The notes below the pieces were generated by a model. It was not told where the DNA came from, made no database searches, and was given only the letters and a program-made list of their open reading frames with translations. From Kordia sp050633145 (lineage in GTDB: Bacteria; Bacteroidota; Bacteroidia; Flavobacteriales; Flavobacteriaceae), in contig NZ_JBOEFY010000029.1 of NCBI RefSeq assembly GCF_050633145.1, forward strand, positions 47,773-111,772: DNA of 64,000 bases. The letters run 5' to 3'. The position numbers and the translations under genes are program-made. Positions 35,700 to 45,322 of the stretch are shown in pieces (the first letter of the stretch is position 1; each line of letters opens with the position of its first letter).

Positions 35700-38456
35700 A
35701 TGAAAAAAAAGTACAATTTATTTTTTGCAGTAGCGATGTTCTTTATAACATCAGTTGCTTTTTCCCAAGGAACAATTACTGGAAAAATAGTAGATGAAAC
35801 TGGTCCTTTACCAGGAGCAAGTATTGCAGTAAAAGGGACAACTAATGGAACATCAACCGATTTTAATGGGAATTTCAAATTAAATGTAAAAAGTGCTACA
35901 GGTACTATTGAAGTATCGTATGTTGGTTTTGGAACAAAGTCAATTGCATTTAATGTAAATGGAGGAACGCAAGATTTAGGAACAATTACCTTAGCTTCAG
36001 ACAACTCTCTTGATGAGGTAGTAATTGTAGGTGTAGTTGATATTGCAAAAGAACGTGAAACTCCTGTTGCTGTATCTACCATTAGAGCAGAAGAAATCGT
36101 TGAAAGACTAGGAAACCAAGAACTTCCTGAATTATTAAACGCAACTCCATCTGTATATGCTACAAAATCTGGAGGTGGTTTTGGAGATTCAAGAATTAAC
36201 ATTCGTGGTTTTGACCAAAGAAATACTGCTGTATTAGTAAATGGTGTTCCAGTAAACGATATGGAAAACGGAGCTGTTTTCTGGAGTAACTGGACAGGTT
36301 TAGCCGATGTTGCTTCTGCAATTCAAGTACAAAGAGGATTAGGTTCTTCAAAATTAGCAATCTCTTCTGTAGGTGGTACATTAAATATTGTAACAAAAAC
36401 TACAGAAAGAAACGAAGGTGGATTTGTAGGATCAACTGTTGGTAACGATAGTTACATTAAAACAATTGCGTCATATTCTACTGGAAGAATGGAAAACGGA
36501 TTTGCATTTACAGGATTGTTCAGTAGAACAGCTGGAGATGGATATATTGATGGAACTGCTTTCGAAGGATACAACTATTTCGTAGGATTTGGTTGGGCTA
36601 ACGAAAAAAGAACACATGACATTCAGTTTACATTAACAGGTGCACCACAAGTTCACAACCAAAGAACAACAAGTTTCTTTAATGCTGCAACTATTGCTGA
36701 TTACCAACGATATGGTGACAAGTACAACTTTAACAATGGTACTTTAAACGGTGAAGAGTTCAACTGGAGAAGAAACTTTTATCACAAGCCAGTATTATCA
36801 TTAAACTGGGATTGGGACATAACTGACAATACAAAATTATCATCTGTTGCTTACGCTTCTTTCGGACGTGGTGGTGGAACTGGAGACATTGGTAGAGGTA
36901 GAACAGGAGCTGGAAGATCTGCTTTTGCATCAAACTCAGCCTTTAGAGACCCTAACACAGGTTTGGTAAAATTCGACGAAATTGCACAATGGAATGCAGG
37001 ACAATCAACTTCTTTTACAGGAACTGGAGACAATGATATCACTTTAACACAAGCAGATGGTAATGGAAACCATTTTGTAGAATCAAGAAGTAATGGTATT
37101 GTTCGTAGAGCTTCTGTAAACTCACACAACTGGTTTGGTTTATTAGCAAACTTAAACACAAGACTAAACGATAACTTAACGTTAGATCTTGGTTTTGATG
37201 CAAGAACATACAAAGGTTTTCACTACAGAAGACTAGACAACCTATTAGGAGCTGATGGATATATAGATAATAGCAATGTAAACAACCCTAACGTTGCATT
37301 AACAAACACATACTCTTCTGACTTTTCTTCTATTGTAAATGTATTTAAAGACATTGACAACGAAGACAAAATTAACTACTACAACATCGGATATGTGCGT
37401 TGGATTGGACTTTTTGGTCAATTAGAATACAAAAAAGACGCTATTTCTGCATTTGTTCAGTTCTCTGGAGCAAATCAATCATACAGTAGAGAAGACCTAT
37501 TCTTACTAACGCCTGAGCAAGGACAACGTACAGATTGGGAAAACATCTTAGGTGGAACTATTAAAGGTGGATTAAACTATAACATTAATGAAAATCACAA
37601 TGTATTTGGTAATGCAGGATACTACTCAAAACAACCTTTGTTTGATGCAATATACCTTAATAATACCAATGAATTGAATGATGATTACAGAAATGAAAAA
37701 GTATTTGGAATTGAATTAGGTTACGGATATCAATCTGAAAAACTAAGCGCAAACGTAAATGTATACAGAACTTCTTGGACAGATAGATTCCAAAGAATTA
37801 CAGGAACATTCACTGATCCTGATGATCCTATGGAAGAAGTACAAGGACGTACAAATGTAGTAGGACTTGAGCAAATTCATACAGGACTTGAAATTGAAAC
37901 TACATACCGTCCATTAGATATCTTAACTTTTAGAGGTATGTTATCTGTTGGTAACTGGGAATATGGAGGAACTGTAAGTGGACCTGCAATTGATATAAAC
38001 AGTGATAACCAGCGTGTAGTTGGTGAAAACACATTATTCTTAGACGATGTAAAAGTTGGAAACGCTGCACAAACTACAATGCGTATTGCTGCTATTGTAG
38101 AGCCTGTTGAGCGTTTAAAATTTGATATTGCTTGGTTTAGAGCAGATGACTTATATGCAGACATTAGAGCAGAAGACTTTGATACTGCAGATAACAATGG
38201 TTCATTACAATTACCAGCGTATACCTTATTTGATGGTGGTGTATCTTACAAATTATTATTTGGAAAAGAACAAAGTCAGAAGATCAACTTCAGATTAAAC
38301 ATCAACAACTTATTCAACACTACATATCTTGCTGAATCGCAAACAAACATTTTTGCAGATCCAGGAGATGATACGTATGACGGAATCAATACAGCAAACA
38401 AAGCATTCTTCGGATTTGGAAGAACGTGGAACTTTAGCGTACGTTATTCATTCTAA
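35700..38456 (+). CDS. TonB-dependent receptor (2)
   Basis: 918 residues. Same plan as the upstream gene: signal peptide (FFITSVAFSQ), CarboxypepD_reg-like domain (GTITGKIVDETGPLPGASIA), plug (LPELLNATPSVYATKSGGGF, VQRGLGSSKLAISSVGGTLN), and a barrel ending in WNFSVRYSF. Barrels of the two differ much more than their N-termini, suggesting different ligands. The ligand is unknown. A strong terminator follows. Confidence 0.93.
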   Translation: MKKKYNLFFAVAMFFITSVAFSQGTITGKIVDETGPLPGASIAVKGTTNGTSTDFNGNFKLNVKSATGTIEVSYVGFGTKSIAFNVNGGTQDLGTITLASDNSLDEVVIVGVVDIAKERETPVAVSTIRAEEIVERLGNQELPELLNATPSVYATKSGGGFGDSRINIRGFDQRNTAVLVNGVPVNDMENGAVFWSNWTGLADVASAIQVQRGLGSSKLAISSVGGTLNIVTKTTERNEGGFVGSTVGNDSYIKTIASYSTGRMENGFAFTGLFSRTAGDGYIDGTAFEGYNYFVGFGWANEKRTHDIQFTLTGAPQVHNQRTTSFFNAATIADYQRYGDKYNFNNGTLNGEEFNWRRNFYHKPVLSLNWDWDITDNTKLSSVAYASFGRGGGTGDIGRGRTGAGRSAFASNSAFRDPNTGLVKFDEIAQWNAGQSTSFTGTGDNDITLTQADGNGNHFVESRSNGIVRRASVNSHNWFGLLANLNTRLNDNLTLDLGFDARTYKGFHYRRLDNLLGADGYIDNSNVNNPNVALTNTYSSDFSSIVNVFKDIDNEDKINYYNIGYVRWIGLFGQLEYKKDAISAFVQFSGANQSYSREDLFLLTPEQGQRTDWENILGGTIKGGLNYNINENHNVFGNAGYYSKQPLFDAIYLNNTNELNDDYRNEKVFGIELGYGYQSEKLSANVNVYRTSWTDRFQRITGTFTDPDDPMEEVQGRTNVVGLEQIHTGLEIETTYRPLDILTFRGMLSVGNWEYGGTVSGPAIDINSDNQRVVGENTLFLDDVKVGNAAQTTMRIAAIVEPVERLKFDIAWFRADDLYADIRAEDFDTADNNGSLQLPAYTLFDGGVSYKLLFGKEQSQKINFRLNINNLFNTTYLAESQTNIFADPGDDTYDGINTANKAFFGFGRTWNFSVRYSF

Positions 38457-38473
38457 GTAAAAAATCATATACT

Positions 38474-38512
38474 AAATAAGCCTCGTACATTATTGTACGA
38501 GGCTTATTTTTT
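38474..38512 (+). terminator. Strong terminator after TonB receptor 2
   Basis: A 16-base perfect stem, AAATAAGCCTCGTACA (38474-38489) with TGTACGAGGCTTATTT (38494-38509), 4-base loop, then T's. Confidence 0.93.
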
Positions 38513-38605
38513 CACCCTATTTTGTGAGTTCGATATAAGAAATCATCAATACAATCACTACAGTTTTTAAACTTTAGTAAAACAATAACACAATTAAAAA
38601 ATAAG

Positions 38606-38613
38606 TACCTTTG
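38606..38613 (+). promoter_or_regulatory. Putative -7 element upstream of the small membrane protein gene
   Basis: TACCTTTG matches TAnnTTTG, 32 bases before ATG 38645. No convincing -33 TTG at the usual spacing. Confidence 0.4.
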
Positions 38614-38644
38614 TGTATCAACTAAAAAATAATACTTTCAAAAC

Positions 38645-39073
38645 ATGATAAAAGATTTACATTCATATTGGGCATTTTTAGTACTGTTAATACTAATCAT
38701 AGCAGTAGCAAATGCAATAATGGGATTTACAACAAACAGAAAATTTACAGCTAAAGACTTACGCATCTCTTTATTTGCGCTCATCTTTACACACTTGCAA
38801 CTGCTTATAGGAATTATTTTATACTTTACCTCTGGAAAAGGATGGGAAGTATTCAGTAGTACAAAAATTGGCGATATGGGACCTGCAAGATTAATGGCTT
38901 TAGAGCATCCAATTATAGGAATCTTAGCCATTGTTTTCATTACCATAGGATGGTCTAAACACAAAAAACAAGAAACAGCCAAAAGAGCTTTTGGAAAAAT
39001 TGCACTTTTCTACGGAATAGGACTCGTATTAATCCTTTCAAGACTACCTTGGAAAATTTGGTTAGGTTTATAA
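38645..39073 (+). CDS. Small integral membrane protein with four predicted helices
   Basis: 142 residues, mostly four hydrophobic segments: SYWAFLVLLILIIAVANAIM, ISLFALIFTHLQLLIGIILY, HPIIGILAIVFITIGW and FYGIGLVLILSRL. His residues in segments 2 (THLQ) and 3 (EHPIIG) could be heme ligands as in small cytochrome b-type proteins, but this is only a resemblance. I recall it as a conserved but uncharacterised flavobacterial protein. It has its own putative promoter and is followed by an extragenic repeat. Confidence 0.7.
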   Translation: MIKDLHSYWAFLVLLILIIAVANAIMGFTTNRKFTAKDLRISLFALIFTHLQLLIGIILYFTSGKGWEVFSSTKIGDMGPARLMALEHPIIGILAIVFITIGWSKHKKQETAKRAFGKIALFYGIGLVLILSRLPWKIWLGL

Positions 39074-39100
39074 TCTAATTCAGTATAAAAAATAAGGAGT

Positions 39101-39176
39101 TATTTCCTGCTTTCCGTTATAGCTGTATTTTGCCATATAACAAAGCAAAAAAAGAATGCCACTGCAATCAGGACTA
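39101..39176 (+). repeat. Extragenic repeat, TTTCCTGCTTTCCG family (copy A)
   Basis: Ends TATTTCCTGCTTTCCG ... and ... CACTGCAATCAGGACTAA enclose a hairpin TTTTGC/GCAAAA. Copy B at 59331-59395 has the same ends in opposite orientation but a different inner stem. Confidence 0.75.
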
Positions 39177-39226
39177 AAAAGCGTTGCAAACAGCATTTCA
39201 GAATGATAACAAACATCCTATAAACA

Positions 39227-39262
39227 AAAAAATCCTTATCAATTACGATAAGGATTTTTTTT
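39227..39262. terminator. Bidirectional terminator downstream of the EEP-family gene
   Basis: A 14-base perfect stem AAAAAATCCTTATC (39227-39240) with GATAAGGATTTTTT (39247-39260), T's on both sides. It serves the minus-strand gene ending at 39311. Confidence 0.85.
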
Positions 39263-39288
39263 GTATCTGTATTTTGTCGTTCCGAATG

Positions 39289-39311
39289 CACATTGAGCGG
39301 AGTCGAAATGC
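39289..39311 (+). repeat. Extragenic repeat, GAGCGCAGTCGA family (copy 5)
   Basis: CACATTGAGCGGAGTCGAAA, TGC. It directly abuts the stop codon (39311-39313) of the EEP-family gene on the other strand. Confidence 0.7.
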
Positions 39312-40357
39312 TACTTCACTTCTTTAATCAAATGTACATACACAGGGAAATGATCGCTATAACCACCTGTATACGAACCGCCAGCAAAGCTTCTAAAAGG
39401 ATATCCTTTATAACGTCCACGTTTATTTGATAAATATGTTTTATTATAAATACCAGCTTTATAATAGCGATACTCAGAATAGTCTTTCTTTAACAATGGA
39501 GCAGACATTACAATTTGATCAAACAAATTCCAACCATCTCTATATGCCAAGGTTCCGTTTCCGCTTCTTGCCATTGCTTCCATTGGGTTAAATAAATCTT
39601 TTCCTTTAGCATCTTCACGCTTATCTTTTGTTCTAAGCACTTTCTTCATACTTTCGTTAAAAGGATCATCGTTCAAATCGCCAATAGTAAAAATCTTCGC
39701 TTTCTTATCAATATCTTGTAATGAATCAATAATACGCTTATTCAACTCGGCAGCTTTCACACGCTTTGGTCTACTTCTAGCTTCTCCACCACTACGCGAT
39801 GGCCAGTGATTTACAATAATATGTACTTCATCTCCATCCAATACACCAGAAACCAATAACTGATCTCTTGTATAAACTCTCTTATCACCATTATATATAT
39901 ATAAAGGATGTTTTGAGAAACTGTGTGGTTGAAAAACATCTTGCTTATAAAGTAAACCTACATCAATTCCCCTTTTATCAGGAGAATCGAAATGGATAAT
40001 ACCATAATCAGAATCTTTCAGCTTAGGATGATTTACCAAATCCTCCAAAACTTTCTTATTTTCAATTTCAGCAACACCTAAAATTGCAGGTGAAGTTTTA
40101 GCAACATCATATCCAATATCAGATATAACACGTGCAAGTTTTGAAATTTTATCTTCATAAATCTTCGATCGATCTCTTTGAATTTCCATCATTGGACTCT
40201 TCTCATCATCTTTCAGTGGGTCGTTAATTGTATCAAACAAATTCTCTACATTATAGAAAGCAATTGTTTGTACTTTAAACTGCTTTTTTTTCTGTGCCCA
40301 ACCATGGGTAAATGCCAGTAAAAATACAAGCAGTACTAGGGATTTAAGGTTTTTCAT
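39311..40357 (-). CDS. Secreted endonuclease/exonuclease/phosphatase (EEP) family protein
   Basis: 348 residues with a signal peptide (LVLLVFLLAFTHGWAQ). Metal-dependent phosphodiesterase fold: YNVENLFD near the start, GVAEIEN with the metal-binding Glu, NHWPSRSGG with an active-site His, IGDLNDDP, and GGYSDHFPV with the closing catalytic His. The family includes nucleases and phosphatases; the substrate is unknown. It is divergent from a TonB receptor followed by a DUF5689 lipoprotein, a trio I recall recurring in Flavobacteriia, which suggests an extracellular nucleic-acid or phosphate scavenging role (inference). Confidence 0.9.
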   Translation of the reverse strand: MKNLKSLVLLVFLLAFTHGWAQKKKQFKVQTIAFYNVENLFDTINDPLKDDEKSPMMEIQRDRSKIYEDKISKLARVISDIGYDVAKTSPAILGVAEIENKKVLEDLVNHPKLKDSDYGIIHFDSPDKRGIDVGLLYKQDVFQPHSFSKHPLYIYNGDKRVYTRDQLLVSGVLDGDEVHIIVNHWPSRSGGEARSRPKRVKAAELNKRIIDSLQDIDKKAKIFTIGDLNDDPFNESMKKVLRTKDKREDAKGKDLFNPMEAMARSGNGTLAYRDGWNLFDQIVMSAPLLKKDYSEYRYYKAGIYNKTYLSNKRGRYKGYPFRSFAGGSYTGGYSDHFPVYVHLIKEVK

Positions 40358-40431
40358 TTAGTGAATGTTATGTTATCTTAAATAATCTATGCAAAAGATA
40401 GACCAAAAGTAGTTATTAATTATAAATAATG

Positions 40432-40439
40432 TACATTTG
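40432..40439 (+). promoter_or_regulatory. Putative -7 element upstream of TonB receptor 3
   Basis: TACATTTG matches TAnnTTTG, giving a start near 40446 and a 5' UTR of about 50 bases. The -33 part is not clear. Confidence 0.45.
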
Positions 40440-40494
40440 CCCGTCGTTATTAAAGATTTTTTAAACTTAATAATAATTAATTGCAAATTACAGT

Positions 40495-43269
40495 ATGAAA
40501 AAACTTATTTTTTTATTTGGATTGCTATCGGTTTGGTTTGTCAGTGGACAAAACTCAATTACAGGAATTGTACTTGATGCCAACACAGATGACGCAATTC
40601 AAAATGTTTTGGTTTCGGTTGCAGGTAACAAAGTAGAAGTTGTTACAGATGCATCTGGAGTCTTTAAGTTAACAAATGTTACAGCGGGAGAAGTGGATAT
40701 TATATTCACTAAAGATGGGTACTCAATTTTGAGAATGCCAGTTACCGTTACCGACGGTCAAGCAATTGATCTAGGAACAATTTTGTTAAAAAGATTCGTT
40801 CAGGAAGATGTTACCCTTATTTCATTGACCGATGATGAATTAAATGATGATTCTACAGCAGCAGACAACATCTCAGGACTACTACAGTCATCAAGAGATA
40901 TCTTTTTAAGAACTGCCGCGTTTGAATTTGGATCTACTTTCTTTAGAGTAAGAGGATTAGATTCAGAGAATGGAACAGTACTTATTAATGGTATTGAAAT
41001 GAACAAACAGTTCAATGGAAGACCACAATGGAGTAATTGGGGAGGATTAAATGATGTTGTAAGAAATCAAGAACTTACAAACGGATTAAGTGCTTCAGAT
41101 TATACTTTTGGTGGTATTTTAGGAACAACAAACATTAACACTAGAGCTTCACAATACAGAGAAGGTGGTAGAGTAACTTACTCTTCATCTGATAGAAGTT
41201 ATACCAATAGACTTATGGGATCATATTCTTCTGGTTTACTTGAAAGTGGATGGGCGTATACGGTTTCGGCAGGAAGAAGATGGGGAGATGAAGGTTTTAA
41301 CGACGGTACTTTCTACGACGCAAATTCTTTATTCGTTTCTGTTGAAAAAGTGTTAAACGACAAGCATAGCTTAAACTTTACAGGAATCTATGCACCAAAC
41401 AGAAGAGGTCAATCTTCAGCAAATACGCAAGAAGTATTCGATTTAAAAGGTATCAAATACAATGATTTTTGGGGATACCAAGATGGTGAAAAACGTAACT
41501 CAAGAGTACGTAGAGTAGTAGAACCTATCTTAATGTTAAACCACTATTGGGACATTGCAGAAAATACTACATTAAACACAAACATAGCATACCAATTTGG
41601 TGAACAAGGAAGAAGTCGTTTAGATTTTGGAGGTACAGATTTAGATGCAAGTGGTTTCCCAGTTGGAAACGCAGCAAATCCAAGTCCTACGTATTACCAA
41701 AAATTACCAAGTTATTTCCAAAGAAACTTCCCAGACAATCCAGCATTAGCTGCCGGAGCAAGAGAAGATTTTGTAAACAACGGACAAATTGATTGGGTAG
41801 CTTTATATAGAGCAAACCAAAATAACTTAGTAGCAGGAGGAAATGCAATCAACATTTTATATGAAGATAGAACTGATGATAAGCAATTAACTGCAAATAC
41901 AATCTTAAATACTGCAATCAACGATAATGTTACAGTAAATGCTGGAGCAACTTTCACTTCTTTAAAATCTGAAAACTTTGCAGAAGTTGTAGATTTATTA
42001 GGTGGACGTGGATACTTAGATGTAGATAACTTTGCTGATGATTTAGTAAACAATCCAGGAAGTGTACAAAACGATATAAACAATCCTAATAGATTAGTTG
42101 GAGAAGGAGATCGTTTCCGTTACAACTTCGAAATTCAATCAAATTCAGTTGGAGGTTTTGCACAAGCACAATTCAAATACAAAAAAATTGATTTCTTTGT
42201 ATCAGGTAGTGTAAAAAATACAACATACCAACGTACAGGATTATACAGAAATGGTGGATTCCCAACAAACTCATTCGGAGAAGGTGAAAAATTATCTTTC
42301 ACAGGAATCGGTGCAAAAGCTGGATTAACATATAAGTTAACAGGTCGTCACTTATTTGACTTCCACGGAGCATATATTACAAAAGCACCATCAATTCGTA
42401 ACACATATTCTAACTCAAGAGAAAATCATAGCATTGTACCAAACATTACTGAAGAAAAAATTACTTCTTTTGATGCAAGTTATATTTTCAGATCTCCAAT
42501 CATAAAAGCGAGATTAACGGGTTACTATACAAAGATGGAAGATGCAAACGAAATTTCTTTCTTCTTTGCAGATGGTATTGGTGGAGACAACCAAGCATTC
42601 GTTCAAGAAATCTTACAAGGTGTTGACAAAAGACACATTGGTGGAGAACTTGGAATTGAAGCACAAGTAACATCTACGATTAAACTAAAAGGTGTTGCAT
42701 CACTTGGACAGTATACGTATGATAACAATCCTGACTTATACTTATCTTCAGAAGACTTTGAACAAACACAATACTTAGGTCAATCTTCATTAAAAGATTA
42801 CCGAGTTGCTGGTGGACCACAAAGAGCGTTCTCAGCAGGATTTGAATATAGAGATCCAGATTACTGGTGGTTTGGAGCAACAACTAACTTCTTTTCAAAT
42901 GCTTACATCGATGTAAGTCCATTACAAAGAAGTAGTAACTTCTACACAGATTTTGACGGACAAGTTTTCAATGATTACGATCCAGAATTGGCACGTGAAT
43001 TATTAAGACAAGAACAATTTGATGATTACATGCTTGTAAACCTTGTAGGTGGAAAATCATGGAAATTAGGAGACTACTTTGTTGGTTTCTTTGCGAGTAT
43101 CAGTAACGTATTTGATAAAGAATACAGAACTGGAGGTTTTGAGCAAGGAAGAAATGCAAACTTCAGAGAATTAAGAGATGACTCAGCACTACCAACAAGA
43201 GTATTTGGTAACAGATATTGGTACGGTAGAGGAAGAACATATTTCTTAAACTTATATTTTAGATTCTAA
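40495..43269 (+). CDS. TonB-dependent receptor (3)
   Basis: 924 residues. Signal peptide (MKKLIFLFGLLSVWFVSGQ), CarboxypepD_reg-like domain (SITGIVLDANTDDAIQNVLV), an acidic linker, plug (SGLLQSSRDIFLRTAAFEFG, SDYTFGGILGTTNINTRA) and a barrel ending YFLNLYFRF. It is not closely related to the tandem pair at 32993/35700. The next gene (62 bases) encodes a DUF5689 surface lipoprotein that probably works with it in place of a SusD protein. Ligand unknown. Confidence 0.93.
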   Translation: MKKLIFLFGLLSVWFVSGQNSITGIVLDANTDDAIQNVLVSVAGNKVEVVTDASGVFKLTNVTAGEVDIIFTKDGYSILRMPVTVTDGQAIDLGTILLKRFVQEDVTLISLTDDELNDDSTAADNISGLLQSSRDIFLRTAAFEFGSTFFRVRGLDSENGTVLINGIEMNKQFNGRPQWSNWGGLNDVVRNQELTNGLSASDYTFGGILGTTNINTRASQYREGGRVTYSSSDRSYTNRLMGSYSSGLLESGWAYTVSAGRRWGDEGFNDGTFYDANSLFVSVEKVLNDKHSLNFTGIYAPNRRGQSSANTQEVFDLKGIKYNDFWGYQDGEKRNSRVRRVVEPILMLNHYWDIAENTTLNTNIAYQFGEQGRSRLDFGGTDLDASGFPVGNAANPSPTYYQKLPSYFQRNFPDNPALAAGAREDFVNNGQIDWVALYRANQNNLVAGGNAINILYEDRTDDKQLTANTILNTAINDNVTVNAGATFTSLKSENFAEVVDLLGGRGYLDVDNFADDLVNNPGSVQNDINNPNRLVGEGDRFRYNFEIQSNSVGGFAQAQFKYKKIDFFVSGSVKNTTYQRTGLYRNGGFPTNSFGEGEKLSFTGIGAKAGLTYKLTGRHLFDFHGAYITKAPSIRNTYSNSRENHSIVPNITEEKITSFDASYIFRSPIIKARLTGYYTKMEDANEISFFFADGIGGDNQAFVQEILQGVDKRHIGGELGIEAQVTSTIKLKGVASLGQYTYDNNPDLYLSSEDFEQTQYLGQSSLKDYRVAGGPQRAFSAGFEYRDPDYWWFGATTNFFSNAYIDVSPLQRSSNFYTDFDGQVFNDYDPELARELLRQEQFDDYMLVNLVGGKSWKLGDYFVGFFASISNVFDKEYRTGGFEQGRNANFRELRDDSALPTRVFGNRYWYGRGRTYFLNLYFRF

Positions 43270-43331
43270 ACAAAACAAAAAAATAAAGATTTGCGTATCT
43301 TTAGAGGACGCAGAAAAATAAAATCGAACAA

Positions 43332-44738
43332 ATGAAAGCAAATAAAATTTTTAGTTTAATAGCTGTCTTAACTATGGGGTTAGTTATTACTTCTTGTGTT
43401 CAAGACGATGAATTTGCAATTCCAAACGGAACAACATCTGTTGATCCAGGATTAACTGCAAATGCTACTTTCCAAAATATGGTAGCAAGATATTTACAAG
43501 CTGTAGGTGATGGTGAAGATATCGCTGTTATTGCAACTGATGAAGCAGAAATTATTATTGAAGGATATGTAGTATCTAGTGACCAAGCTGGAAACTTCTT
43601 CGAAGAATTAGTAATTCAAAACAAAAGAGACGCTTCAAACCCTGATGCAGATCCAAGATTAGGTTTCCGTCTAGACATTAACCAATCTGGTTTATTCAAC
43701 AGCTACGAATTTGGTAGAAAAGTATATATCAAAATGAATGGTTTAGCTATCGGATTAGAAAATGGTGTATATGCTATTGGAAAGCCAAATGGAAACGATA
43801 TCGATCAAATTCAACCATTTGAATTAGAACAATTCTTAGTACGTGGTACGCAAGTAGCAGAAATTACTCCAAAAGTAACTACAGTTGGAGAATTAACTGA
43901 AGCAGACGAAAATACAGTAATTCAATTAAGTGATGTACAGTTTAGCAGAAATGATGTTGGTTTAACGTATGCTGGAGAAGCTTCTGATAACTTTGACGGA
44001 TTTAGAAGTATTGAAGAATGTGTTGAAGGTGGAATCATTTCATTACAAACAAGTACATTTGCTGACTTCAAATCATTAACAGTTGACGAAAACAAAGGAA
44101 CAATTCAAGGAGTTTTCACAAGAGACTTTGGTGACGATGCAAATGTTTTAGTAATAAACACACTAGCAGATGTTAACTTTACAGATACAGTTCGTTGCGA
44201 TCCTAACGTATTAGAATGTACAGGACCAGTTTCAACTGCAGTAACTGTATTTGAAGAAGATTTCCAAGCAATTACAAACGAAGCGCAATTAGATGCTTTA
44301 GGATGGACTAACGTAAACGTTTCAGGAGGTTCTGAGCGTTTTGAAGACAGTTCTTTCTCTGGAGACAGATACATGAAGATTTCTGCTTTCGGAACAGGAG
44401 AAAGCCCATTAGAAGCTTGGTTGGTAACTCCAGCAATTAACTTAGATGGAACTACGCAAGAAGAATTAACATTCGAAGTTTCTGCAAACTTTGAAACAGG
44501 AACGATCTTAGAAGCATTCATTACTGATAACTATACAGGTGACCCAACAACAACTGAGTGGACATTAATCGACGCTAACATTCCAGTAGGAGGAAGCGGA
44601 TTTGGAAGCTTTGTAGGATCAAACATCAACATTTCTTGTTTAGATGGAGACGTTCACGTAGCATTCAAATATTTAGGTGCTGATGGTGGAGCTGAAACAA
44701 GATACCACATTGACGATATCAAAGTAACAGGAATGTAA
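43332..44738 (+). CDS. DUF5689 lipoprotein with choice-of-anchor J domain
   Basis: 468 residues. Lipoprotein signal with lipobox ITSC (Cys near 22). Residues about 60-290 match DUF5689 (IIIEGYVVSSDQAGNFFEEL, LGFRLDINQSGLFNSYEFGR). Residues about 310-468 form a jelly-roll 'choice-of-anchor J' domain (FEEDFQAITNEAQLDALGW ... EAWLVTPAINLDG ... YHIDDIKVTG). It is presumably on the cell surface, capturing the ligand for the preceding TonB receptor. The partner role is inferred from adjacency. Confidence 0.85.
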   Translation: MKANKIFSLIAVLTMGLVITSCVQDDEFAIPNGTTSVDPGLTANATFQNMVARYLQAVGDGEDIAVIATDEAEIIIEGYVVSSDQAGNFFEELVIQNKRDASNPDADPRLGFRLDINQSGLFNSYEFGRKVYIKMNGLAIGLENGVYAIGKPNGNDIDQIQPFELEQFLVRGTQVAEITPKVTTVGELTEADENTVIQLSDVQFSRNDVGLTYAGEASDNFDGFRSIEECVEGGIISLQTSTFADFKSLTVDENKGTIQGVFTRDFGDDANVLVINTLADVNFTDTVRCDPNVLECTGPVSTAVTVFEEDFQAITNEAQLDALGWTNVNVSGGSERFEDSSFSGDRYMKISAFGTGESPLEAWLVTPAINLDGTTQEELTFEVSANFETGTILEAFITDNYTGDPTTTEWTLIDANIPVGGSGFGSFVGSNINISCLDGDVHVAFKYLGADGGAETRYHIDDIKVTGM

Positions 44739-44764
44739 GATTCTTGAAACAATATATTTCATAC

Positions 44765-44798
44765 AAAAAAGAGTGCTAGCAATAGCGCTCTTTTTTTG
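44765..44798 (+). terminator. Terminator after the DUF5689 gene
   Basis: AAAAGAGTGCT pairs with AGCGCTCTTTT (one G-U pair), 6-base loop, long T-run. Confidence 0.85.
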
Positions 44799-44809
44799 TT
44801 TAAATAGTT

Positions 44810-45181
44810 TTGAGAATTCAGTATTGAGAAATTTCAAAGCACAGTTCGAATTCTATTGAAAATGTATTGTTACTTAGTTTATAAAGTTTTAAACATCAAT
44901 AATAGGAAAGCAAAGTATATTTTGAATTTTGTCATTACGAACAAAAGTGAAGTAATCTGTATCTTGAGGAAACTTTGTATAAACAAATTAACAAAAAAAC
45001 AAATCCACAAAACAAAGAAGCAAAGCGACCCAACACCCAATACCAAAAAGCAAAGCAACCCAACACCCAAAACCATCACCTGTCACATCGAGCGCAGTCG
45101 AGATGTACTATGAAATTGTATTGAGAATTCAGTATTGAGAAGTTTCAAAGATCAATTTGATTTCTATTGAGAATGTATTGA
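44810..45181. repeat. Non-coding repeat cluster in the 44739-45322 gap
   Basis: A block of about 60 bases beginning TGAGAATTCAGTATTGAGAA at 44811 recurs at 45122. Between the copies lie a short tandem repeat (AAGCAAAGCGACCCAACACC at about 45017 and AAGCAAAGCAACCCAACACC at about 45049) and a GAGCGCAGTCGA element at 45081-45107. Apart from the terminator at its start, the gap contains nothing that looks coding. Confidence 0.75.
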
Positions 45182-45322
45182 TGTTTAGATAGTTTATTAG
45201 TTTATAGGTTTAGGAGTTTATAAACTTCAAAGAACAGCCTGTAATTTCTAACATCAAATTGACGTATCAACAAAAAAACAAATCAACAAAAAGTATTTTT
45301 TCCAACAGCCAACAGCCAAAAC

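Noticed and set aside
32993..43269. SusC/SusD polysaccharide utilisation loci
   Set aside because: The receptors are TonB-dependent with SusC-like N-termini, but no SusD-like lipoprotein accompanies any of them.
44856..45113. 85-codon plus-strand frame
   Set aside because: It runs through the tandem and extragenic repeats; the Lys/Gln/Pro-rich end is repeat translation.
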